Of a DNA stretch of 64,000 nucleotides, positions 26,990-36,242 are shown in pieces; the stretch's first letter is position 1; each line of letters begins with the position of its first letter. The notes below the pieces were generated by a model, which worked only from the letters and a program-made list of their open reading frames with translations, was not told where the DNA came from and did no database searches. Position numbers and translations under genes: made by a program. This DNA is from Primula veris (lineage: Eukaryota > Streptophyta > Magnoliopsida > Ericales > Primulaceae), in assembly GCA_963682055.1 (NCBI GenBank), contig OY821742.1, positions 29,545,060 to 29,609,059 of the forward strand, given 5' to 3'.

Positions 26990-27340
26990 GCAATGTGATA
27001 ATTTGTTATAGAGCATCCATCTACGTTGAGTTTGAGGCAACCTGGAGGAGGTCGAGTCCAAGCCGCCAAAAGCAGAGGTCGTTCTCGAGGGGGAAAAACC
27101 CTAAGCGATGCTACAAAAACGACATTCCTATCTCCTCTATTTTGTCAAGGTCGGAAGCCATGAATGATTCCCAAGAAATCGATATACTCGACCACTCTGT
27201 AAATCAGGTATCGCTAATAAAATAGTCCGATCTCCCAAATATTTAATTGTTACGAGCCTTCCAGACATGCGACATAATGTAGCATGCTGTAATAACATGT
27301 ACATGACCAATCAATGTTGGTCCCGATGCCAGCACAAGAA
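26990..27340 (-). pseudogene. LINE RNase H region relic
   Basis: On the minus strand the segment reads SHVWKARNN (the end of a zf-RVT domain) and then WTRPPPGCLKLNVDGCS, the standard start of the RNase H-like domain in plant L1 elements. It is broken by stops and ends within the domain. It is a remnant of an element separate from the plus-strand LINE just to the right. Confidence 0.5.
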
Positions 27341-27503
27341 CACCACACTTCTAATTATTTATTTTTATAGAATACTATCATCGTAATTGGTTTATCTTTT
27401 ACATATTTCCAAATGTATATTACCCTATTTATTTGCCCGAATAAATTACTACCATAATGATTATTACCAACATATGCATTAATTAATTGAGTTCGTTATT
27501 AAA

Positions 27504-29418
27504 AGAAGGCTCCATTAGTTTATGTTATGAAAATTGGAGAAACGCTAAGCCTCTCAGTCAAGAATTTATTGTTAATAATCCCCATATTTTGGATTAATCA
27601 ATTGCATGATGGTAATAATTGGAATGATAATTTGATTCTAAAAATTGGTAATACTACACTTCTCCAAGAAATTCACAAATATCATATCACTTTTAGACTA
27701 GGTGAAGATATTAGATATTGACCGCATACCAATGATGTTAATTTCACTTGTAAGAATGCTTTTCACTATTTTCAACATACTTATCATACTAATAATATCT
27801 ATAATTACATGTGGAACAAGATTTTACCTATGAAAATTTCTACTTTTAATTGGAAATTTTGGAATAAAGTTAGATGGAGATGTTCAAAAACTTGGTATTT
27901 CTCTTCCTAGTAAATGCATCTGTTGTAATACTCATGTTATAGATACTGCTGATCACTAGTTCACTAAAGGCGATATGAGCATAAATGTATGGTCTCACTT
28001 TTGTAATATATTTGGTTTTAAGCTTCCTGCTTCTTTTGGAATTCACTCTATAATCTCTGATTGGTGTAATTTTTTAATAAGAATTCTTAGGTGGATAATT
28101 TAGCTAAACTTCTTCCTTTTATTACAAACTGGGAAGTTTGGATTAATAGGAATAAACATATATATGATAATGCTCATTTTAATGACTATGTTATTATTAA
28201 GAAAGTTCATATTTGGCTCAAAAAGTATAATTTACTGATTACTAACTGCACCTGTTTAAATAGTTTTCACCTTCTTACTTTGACAGCTTGTGATATTCCT
28301 GTTAGTAAAGTTAAAATTAAAAGACATATTGCAGTAGATTGGTCACTTCCCCCCTTTTGATAGATTGAAACTCAATGTAGATGGATCCTCTTTTGGGAAT
28401 CCAGGTTTAGATGGGGGAGGAGGGATAGTTAGAGATTTTAATGGTAATATTATTATGGCTTTTTGTTCCCATTTAGATACTAATAATAATAGTTTTGCTG
28501 ATTAAGTGCTCTCTACATTGGACTACAAATTTGCTTTGAACCTGATCTTTATAACATAGACATCGAAACTGATTCTTTTTTAGTTAATAATTAGTGAAAT
28601 TTTAAGACTAAACTCCCAATCCAATATACAAACTTATGGAAAGATATTACTATTCTAATGGATTTGATTTGGGATAGCATGATACATATTTATAGAGAAA
28701 CGAATGGGGTGGCTGATAGGCTAGCTAAAATGGAAAGTAAAAGAGGTTTTGGTAAATGAAAAGGACACTTGGGTCAATTTTCTAGGTATAAAAGACAGTG
28801 TTTTAGGATTAAAGAGGTACAGAAGGAGAATGCGGAACTTAAGAAAGCTATGAAAATTCAAGAACAAGACTTGAAAGATATTAGGCATGCAAACAGTTAT
28901 TTGCAAGGTTATGTCCAGAAGGTTGCGGATTTGGAAGAGTGGGTCTTTGGGGAAATTGAATTCAGGGCTAATTTGGAGACTGACTATGAATATTTGCTAA
29001 AATCACAGTGGTCTGGTGAATTTTAAAAAGTTTTCAATATTAGTTTCTGTTTACAAAAAAAAGAAAATCTCAGTATGGGTTTTTTCTGGAGCTGGAGCTA
29101 TAATTTTGGTGTTTGATTATTTTACTATTGGCTGCTACTGCGACAATTTGGAACTCTTTTGGTTTCGGTCTAAAACTTTCAATCCATGGGATTGTTTAGT
29201 TTTTTCTGAGAAGTTTCTGGGCTTGTTTCTTTGGTTTTTTTTTTTGAGCTAGAAGGTTGGTCGCTTAGGTGTTGTAAATATAGGAGTTTGTGTTATCTTT
29301 TAGTTAGATGTTTCGTTTTGTATCTTGCTTTATGGATGTAATCTGAGTTAATTAGGTCCCACTTAGGTTAATAGAGCTCGTTTATTTGTGAAATAAATAA
29401 ATAAATAAATAAATAAAA
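27504..29418 (+). mobile_element. 5'-truncated L1-type LINE with TAAA-repeat tail
   Basis: The element ends in (TAAA)n at about 29393-29417. Its coding relic gives, in order, a zf-RVT-like segment (NAFHYFQHTY, then YNYMWNKILPMKISTFNWKF), CICCNTHVIDTADH (zinc-binding residues), NWEVWINRNKHIY, then LKLNVDGSSFGNPGLDGGGG at about 28364-28424, the RNase H domain start. Stops interrupt it throughout. The insertion points are exposed because a related empty site is present at about 46960-47180: flank ATTAATTGAG...GTTATTAAA is on the left and AAATGCTGAAATTAG on the right. Endonuclease and most of the RT are missing. Confidence 0.75.
28769..29026 (+). CDS. Small coiled-coil ORF at the 3' end of a LINE, function unknown
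   Basis: An intact 85-codon frame with strong coiled-coil character: KEVQKENAELKKAMK-type charged heptads at about residues 14-45, then a segment rich in Glu and aromatic residues ending in SQWSGEF. It lies just downstream of the decayed RNase H region and before the TAAA tail. It may be part of this LINE family's 3' region or captured host sequence. The frame is open while the LINE coding region beside it is full of stops. Whether it is expressed is unknown. Confidence 0.3.
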   Translation: MGQFSRYKRQCFRIKEVQKENAELKKAMKIQEQDLKDIRHANSYLQGYVQKVADLEEWVFGEIEFRANLETDYEYLLKSQWSGEF

Positions 29419-29584
29419 ATGCTGAAATTAGGGCACTTTATACTTCGTCAATGCTTTAGGATCGCTGTCTTATGTAATATACTAGTGTTAAAAAATAAAT
29501 TATTTATTTTATGGAAAGCGTAAGACACGTCAAGTTGAAAAACTTAATTCAACAACAAAACCTAATCTACTTTCAACAAGAAGC

Positions 29585-31030
29585 GTGGGTGACCCACTAT
29601 TTTATTAATATGGAGTTTTAATTGGCATACATTCTTATTACAATACAAATCAAAACAGAACGACAAAAACAACAAAGGAATAATAAAACAAAGGGAACAA
29701 TTGAAAAAAAAAAAAAAACTCAAGTCCTTCTCTGGAAAAAGACCAAACTTCCATATTTTAATCATCTGTCTCTTCTCCATGTCTATGATTAAACACCATT
29801 GATGCTAGAAATATGTCTTTTCCATTCGACAATGGATTTGATGAAATTTTGATGAACTAGACGACCTCCGTTACCAATTATCCGAGAACAGGTAAGAACC
29901 TTTTGTAAATCCATTTTTCTAATGTAATTTCGCTCAATTCCATTTCTCTTATAGTCTCTATTACTTAACAACTTCTATAGTCTCCATAATCATATGGATC
30001 GTAATAATTGTTGACTGATCTTGCCTTGCTTCTGTTGTTATAACGATGAGTTTGTACTTTCCTTTCTTCTTTGGAAATTTTAATTCCTTTCCATAATTAA
30101 GCATGTTTCCTCTTTTTCTCCTTTTTTCATCTACCTCTGTTTTCCAATTGGATGAGTATAATCAACTACCAATTCCCCTTCATTTATATCTATTTGCTTA
30201 TTGGCGAGTTGGCTGTTTTGCTCGATTCAATTTTCTGGTCTAGAGTACATGGTGTTTTCCTCTTCATTTACTGCACTAATCACTTTAGAAGAGCCTTCTA
30301 ATTGCATAGTCTCCAATTTATTAGTGTTTCCTACACTAATATTTAAAGGAAAAGCCCCACAGTGTAATGTTTTTGGTAACTTGGGCAAAAGCTCTCAAAA
30401 TGATTTCAGCTTCTGAGATTTAAGTAATCTTATTTGATTATGAGAAAGTTCTCCTGGTAAAGTTATTGTAATTTCTGTACTTTCTTTTGAAGGTTCAACT
30501 ACACCAGCTTTTTGCTCGCTTTCTAATTGCTCAATTAGATCATTTCCTGTAGGCACCTTACTCTGTTTACTATTCTTGGAATCAGATCCTAATTTAACGC
30601 CCTTATTATTATTTTGACAACACTACATGAAAAAATTTATATAGCAACAATTTGTCTGATACTATATGACCTGTTGCTGAAATTTAGTAACAATATAGCA
30701 ACAGAAACTATTGTTAAGTGTTGATAAATGTTGTTATAATTTTACTGAATTTTCTACAATAAGCCGTATAGTAACCACCGGTATCTTACTTCAATATCGA
30801 CAATATCTTCACCGCTTTTGACCTGCAAAGTATTTGGCAATTGTTTTGACGCATCTATCTCAACGCAAACACTCGCATATATCACACTTAGCATCATTTC
30901 CGTTGCTTGGTCTATACAAAGTGGTTTGCCTATTTTACTTGCAAGTTTACTTAAGTTGTCACAATACCAAAACTCCAGGGGCACATCATAGAACCTTACC
31001 CAAACTGGTATCAAACTAATTTCCACTAAA
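29585..31030 (-). mobile_element. Internally deleted LINE (minus strand) with DUF4283 ORF1 relic
   Basis: The ORF1 relic at 30754-31026 reads PVWVRFYDVPLEFWYCDN, SKIGKPLCIDQATEMM and VCVEIDAS, a typical DUF4283 end. After a foreign stretch of about 150 bp, the linker continues at about 30600-30400 (QNNNKGVKLGSDSKNSKQ, then Lys/Ser/Glu-rich). The 3' end at 29585-29660 carries the shared LINE module (TTGTAATAAG...ATTAATAAAATAGTGGG). The zinc knuckle, endonuclease and RT are missing. It inserted in DNA that matches 47020-47180, only about 165 bp from the plus-strand LINE. Confidence 0.6.
30618..30768. mobile_element. Short insertion inside LINE ORF1, MITE-like
   Basis: About 150 bp separate the DUF4283 end from the linker exactly where a CCHC knuckle is expected. 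The insert starts CACTACATGAAAAAA, reminiscent of CACTA-type termini, and contains repeated GCAACA/TGTTGC motifs. No clean inverted end was found on the other side. Confidence 0.25.
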
Positions 31031-31059
31031 AGTTCTCTGTACTTGGAAAAAATATTACT

Positions 31060-31770
31060 ATATAAAAGTTATTTTTAAGGGGAGATTCATAAATAAAAAA
31101 TATAATTTTATTTAAATATATATTTTGTATAATATAAGATATTTATACCTTATTTCACTAACTAGCACAAATATTTAAGTGACAAGTACATATTTTTATT
31201 TTAACTAGGTAAAATTCAAGGAGGTAGAAAATCATGATATGATAAACTTATAAATTTTTTAAAAAATTAATTAAGTATATAATTATTTAGAAAATCGAGT
31301 ATATATATATATAGAAAAATAGAAATTCATCTAAATTTAATTTCATATTTTTTTTACATGTATAAACACTATGTATAATATAACATAGAAAACCGTCTTA
31401 AAAAATAACATATATATAATTTTACAACTTTATGTTATTTAATTATCACTATATAAAGGTATATTTTATTAAGGCAGGACATTAAAAATTTATGAAATAT
31501 TACAATGTGCAGCTTATTTCTATTTATAACTGGTAACGAATTGAAACCGAGATTTTTTTATTTGCATATAGAGTATTCATATAGGGAGGTTCTATTGTAA
31601 TTTGGTTTCATTTAGTCCAATAGACTCTGCCTTTCTCATTGACTTAAATAAAAATATATAAAAGAGAATCAAGAGATAACAAAAATCAAAATCAAATTGG
31701 TGAGAAATGGGGTTAATATTAATTCAAGTAAAGAAAAAACATGGAGTCGATTGGAAAAAGAACTAATAAG
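31060..31770. other. No gene recognised
   Basis: Extremely AT-rich sequence with TATA microsatellite runs. No supported coding content. Confidence 0.45.
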
Positions 31771-31772
31771 TA

Positions 31773-31990
31773 GGGGTGTCGATGGTTCCATTTGATCGGT
31801 TTTTGAGGAAAATATGAGTCAAACCAGTTATAAATATTTGGTTCCGTTGGGTTTTGTATAAAATTATTATCAAAACCGTTACAAATAACAACTAAACACC
31901 ATATCTCGATTTATATATTACCGGTTTGATAAACACAAAAATCGTAAACCGGTTAAATGATTTTATTGCTTTTCGTAACAAACCAATTAC
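31773..31990 (+). repeat. Dispersed GGGGTGTC...GGTTT repeat
   Basis: It opens TAGGGGTGTCGATGGTTCC and continues with multiple AACCGGTT and CGGTTT motifs. This is a familiar type of short dispersed repeat in plant genomes, of uncertain class. No coding capacity. Confidence 0.35.
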
Positions 31991-32344
31991 CACTAGTCAG
32001 TTTTGTTCAGTTTTTATTAACAAGAGTATTAGCGTGGGCGGGTGTGCAAGTTCTGTGGCAGCTCTTTTTTATTTACTTTTCTATTTGTTTTGCTGCCGTT
32101 AGGATATGCTTATGTTAATTCCTCCTTAAATAAATACTCTTTTATTGTTGCTCTTCTTGTTTTCATCCTCATTACTCTCTTTTGATGATGTTATCTTTTG
32201 ATATTCGTGGGGGTGTTTGTGTAATTAAGTTATTCTTCTGGATTGTTTTGATGATTTTATATTTTAATTGCATGTTAAATGACACATATATAACTTAAAT
32301 TTAACATTAACTTAACAAAGTTATCTAATTTTAATTAGAATTAA

Positions 32345-33185
32345 TTAGTCATTTTGTAAACACTCACTAATATAAGAACTGAAATAGGAGTAGCTGAAAT
32401 AAATTTCACGTTTTAATTCATTGTATTTTACCACATCGTCAATTAACAACATTAAAAATATTGTTATATTTAACTTATCAATGAAATTATGTATCATGAG
32501 CAATATTTGCTCACTGTACTTCAAGATTGTCTTAGTGGTGGGGTTATTTGTCGTCCTACTAGTTGGCTGAAATGCAGTTTCTTCGGCTTTCCCTTTTCCT
32601 TTATCTCGCATAAAAACAAAACCTAAGCAATATGTTTGATTTGTCGAATTCAACCATACAACTTCTAGAAATGACATATTGAAGCGGTTTGTCCTATATG
32701 TACAGTACATTAACAATACATCAGGAAAAGCTTTGAACAGCCTTATAGAATCGGGATGGGCAAAAAATAAGTTTTCTAGGCGATAGGTGCTTGAGTTCAC
32801 TTCATAAAGGAAACTATAATGATATTTGTCCAACAAATTAAGCAGTTCTTATGTCGGGGTTCTACCATCTCGCTCTTTAAATTTAATATAAGCAAAAAAA
32901 TTATATAATGTTTTTTGCGTTTGACATATTGTCATGGTCTCGAACTTTTAGAGCCTCTAATATGCCACTAACTTTAAAAGTACTTTGCCTTAATGACCTA
33001 CATAATTCCTTTTCGGGTTCCGATAAACGAGCACGCCGTGCTTGCCCTTGCAGTTAAGTGGAGGGTTTATAATTATGGCTTCCATTTTCCATACGACACC
33101 TCCATTCATCATTAATCAAAAAACCCTTAATAGAAAATGGACAGTCTGTTTTTGTCGTACCTGAATTAGTAGAAGACACCTTGTT
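32345..33185 (-). pseudogene. MULE/FAR1-type transposase relic
   Basis: On the minus strand the order is DCPFSIKGF and MENGSHNYKPST (the zinc-binding/WRKY-GCM-like N-terminal part), LSEPEKELCRSLRQSTFKV, then LFFAHPDSIRLFKAFPDVLL and YRTNRFNMSFLEVVWLNST. The last two correspond to the start of the MULE transposase domain (usual D-x-T-Y-K-T-N motif), with the conserved Asp replaced by Tyr-Cys. The frame then jumps to a KGKGK-containing linker (about 32590), so the catalytic core is deleted. The last 163 codons (32345-32836) are open, but upstream there are stops and frameshifts. It could descend from a domesticated FAR1-like gene or a Mutator-like element. Confidence 0.6.
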
Positions 33186-33199
33186 TTGCGTTTTGCTGG

Positions 33200-34436
33200 T
33201 AAACACCCGAGCCATTACAATATATCTCAACATACGGTACTCTTGTACCGTAAACTTCCCCGATCTACGAATCGAAAGAATAAAACCCTAATTTCCAGCC
33301 ATGTCAGAAATATCTTTAAGTATGTCATCCCTACTATCCCAATACAAATCATCAACATCGAAATATTGTATATAATCGGTAAGTTTCACATTTGAGCTAC
33401 TTGAAGAAGCAACATAATTATAGTCTCAATAATGGTTATCGTCATAGAACGAGTTTGCTTTAATCGGTTTAGAACGAATTTGATGAGTATGCTGATTTGG
33501 AGGGTTTTTTTTTTTAGTGAGAGTGTGAGAGTGAGAGTGAGAATACTGTAAAGTAAAACAATAGTCAGCCGATCGATCGGCTGAACATTATGTAAAATTT
33601 TACAAAACACCGATCGATCGGATGACAGCCGATCGATTAATCCACTTTAAAATTTTCAGATTTCAACGTAAGGATAATTTGGTAATTTCATAGTCAAAAC
33701 ACAATTTTATTGAGAAAAGAGAAAAAAGACAATGTAAAAATTAAGCGTGGAAAAATCCTGCCTCGTGTTCTCGATTCATTGGTCTGGTGGGAAAACTATT
33801 CTTACAAAAATATTTTATTGAGAAAGAGAAAAAAGACAGACTCTAAACACTAAACATTACCACAAATAAAATAAAAATAAATAAAAATTAAGCCGGTGCT
33901 CTGTCTGTATGTGTGTGGCCCTAATCGAGCAACTATGTTGTGGATTTTATTTTAAAATTGAAAACAAAGGAAGCCAAGTGATGAGAAACTTTATAAAAAA
34001 CAGGTATTCAGCTCCGAAATCTTTTTTTTTTATTATTAAAAAAGTGGGTCTAGTTGTCCGTTTGGCAACAGTGTTTCTTGGTTGATTTTCGGATTTTTTA
34101 TTTTAAAAATATGTGGGTGTTTGGTTTTTAGGATAAAAAAGCTAAAAAAAATACAGATTTTTAAAATCTAGATTTTTATTAAAATTTTAAAACATTTTTT
34201 TTAAAAACTGATTTTGAACCAAACAAATATGTTACCAAACATAGCCTATATATAGTATCGGAAAATGGGTTTTAGTGTAGATATGAGAATGATATATACT
34301 GTCATAACATTGGTTTTACTTTTTAGTGTAACTTTGAGATTGTAGCTGTAATGTTATACTTGGTAAGATTGTTGTGATGTTTCTAAGTAAAGAAATACAT
34401 TACCTCTTTTCATAATTTTTTACCTGTATGTACAAC
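33200..34436. other. No gene recognised; palindromic CGATCG cluster
   Basis: Intergenic DNA between the MULE relic and the segmental duplication. It contains GAGAGTGA repeats (about 33522-33542) and a cluster of perfect palindromes (33566-33621). No coding content supported. Confidence 0.45.
33566..33621. repeat. Cluster of three perfect palindromes
   Basis: CAGCCGATCGATCGGCTG (33566-33583), GTAAAATTTTAC (33592-33603) and CCGATCGATCGG (33610-33621) are each identical to their reverse complements. A further half (CAGCCGATCGAT) follows at about 33626. Related CGATCGGTCG sites occur in the LTRs at 53859 and 57667. Confidence 0.7.
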
Positions 34437-34969
34437 ATATTACAGGATCTTTTTATTTACTGTAGCTGTAAACGCTACAGATATGTGATTTTCTCGATTA
34501 CTTAACAAAATAATATGGTTTTCGTGTTACCACCGTAAATGTACAGGTTACAAGAACAGTGTCTAATCCCCCATTCACTAGTTTAGGAAGCGTGTTTAAT
34601 TTCCTGATATCAAAATGAAATAATTGGGAAAGCATAAGTTCATCCTAGTCACTGACTTATTCTTTCTACTAACTGTAGTGATTTAACCAAAGTTGATTTC
34701 TCTATCAGTTGAATTGTTTGTCCTATCATTTATTGATGAAATTAATGAAGTACTATTTATTAAAGAACCATATTTTTTCATTTCAAGGTCATGGTTGTGA
34801 TAAGATAGGTCTAATTTTTAGAGGAATGTACAGTCGAATAGATTGTTTCTTTGGAGAAGCTAGTACTGCCGGAGAACGCTTGTTTTTCATGAAAAGAAGC
34901 GTGTTTTCTCTTTCTGTTCTGTGATTGAGTTCTGACAACCCTACTAAGATAGAGGAAATGCTACATTTT

Positions 34970-35400
34970 CGTGTTTGTCGGGTATCGGTTGAACCGAAAA
35001 GACACCTTCGTGTTTTGCTTGAACCGAAGAGACACATTTTATATGTTGGTGACAAACAAGAATATTATATCTAAACTAACATCACCAAATAAAGGCGGAC
35101 TTGTGACAGAGAAAATATATATCATATCTAAACTAGCATCACCAAATAAGAGCAGACCCTTTACAAGAAAGGTTCTTGAAAGATATATCCAGACCTAACA
35201 ATATCAAATAAAGTGGCAAACTTATCATGGACAATTTTTCAGAAAAATATTCACTGATAAAATCAACAGTAGCTAGCTATACCCTTGCCGAGGTTGACGT
35301 AATCTCTCTCACTTGATTTCGCTACACCTTTATCTTCTGCTTTTTCCTCTCACTAGAGCTGTACACGGCTTTTTCCTTCTCATTGAAAAGCATGTTTCAC
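34970..35400 (-). repeat. Short tandem repeats and a duplicated B3 tail segment
   Basis: TTGAACCGAAAAGACAC-type units repeat at about 34975-35035. A CATCACCAAATAAA unit repeats at about 35079-35150. A segment at about 35265-35385 is a diverged copy of the B3 gene's Lys/Gly-rich 3' coding end (35490-35600). The latter points to a local duplication of the gene's tail. Confidence 0.5.
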
Positions 35401-35475
35401 GACATCTATAGCTAGAACTAACAATACCAAATAGGTCGAATACTTATTATACACAAATTTCAGAAAAAAACTTTA

Positions 35476-36126
35476 CTAATCTGAATAATAGCTTGTTATA
35501 CCCTTGCCCTTATCTCTCCCACTTGCTTTCGATGGGCCGTTATCCTTCCCCTTTTCCCTCTCGTTAGAACCCAATGCAGCTTTACCTTTCCCCTCTTCCC
35601 TCCAACTAGAATTTAGAGATCCTTTTTTAACGCGCCTACATCGGACCAAAAAGTGATAAGGATGGTCAGGCCTAGCATGCCTAAAAAAGGCAACCATATC
35701 ATAGAGTTCTAACCTCTTAGCATCAACATATTTCGACCATCCAGAGTAAAAACAATATGATTTTGTATTTAAGTTGCTAACCATTTCCACTTGGAAGTTT
35801 TCAAACTGATCATCAGAAATGGTAATTACTGCCTTGCTTTTTGAATCATTAAGAACAGGGAAGTGGTCTTTCGATAAGTTACATGGTACACACAGTTTTT
35901 GCTGTTGATAATCCTCCAACTCAATCTGTAGTTCGAATAGAAATTGCATTTCTTGTGGAAGACCCTCTCTAATTTGTTTTGCCTTTTCAAAATATAAACG
36001 AAATCGGAGCTGACACTCACTATTCAACCTGCTTTCATTCAGTCTATAGAGGGATACAAAGTCCCCTTCCTTTAAATAGTGGCGATCCACGTAATCTTTC
36101 CAGTTTTTACATATTCTGTACGTCAT
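35476..36126 (-). CDS. Open part of the B3-domain terminal exon, copy 1
   Basis: A 216-codon frame from ATG 36126. Residues about 1-50 are the C-terminal half of a first B3 domain (NWKDYVDRHYLKEGDFVSLY). Residues about 65-165 are a full second B3 domain with LCVPCNLSKDHFPVLND, SYCFYSGWSKYVDAKRLE and YDMVAFFRH. The tail is Lys/Gly/Ser-rich (EEGKGKAALG, DKGKGITSYYSD), typical of a basic low-complexity end. The natural start lies further upstream across a stop and a frameshift, so this ATG is not the ancestral one. It is the better preserved of two copies: the matching ATG in copy 2 is ATA. Confidence 0.5.
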   Translation of the reverse strand: MTYRICKNWKDYVDRHYLKEGDFVSLYRLNESRLNSECQLRFRLYFEKAKQIREGLPQEMQFLFELQIELEDYQQQKLCVPCNLSKDHFPVLNDSKSKAVITISDDQFENFQVEMVSNLNTKSYCFYSGWSKYVDAKRLELYDMVAFFRHARPDHPYHFLVRCRRVKKGSLNSSWREEGKGKAALGSNEREKGKDNGPSKASGRDKGKGITSYYSD

Positions 36127-36242
36127 CGTTCCCCTCTTATCTTAATAACTTATCATTTCCATTTTCGACCAAATTCTCTTATGTTGATCGAAAACACTTA
36201 GCTTCAAAAACTTCCCTGGACCATCTAATTGTATCTTTCGGC

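Noticed and set aside
32037..32240. T-rich, gene-like 3' region
   Set aside because: No open frame or splice pattern that could be tied to a protein.
34709..35055. Small frames (71 and 88 codons) also present at 51404-51750
   Set aside because: Conserved only because the whole segment is duplicated; overlapping frames on opposite strands and no family.
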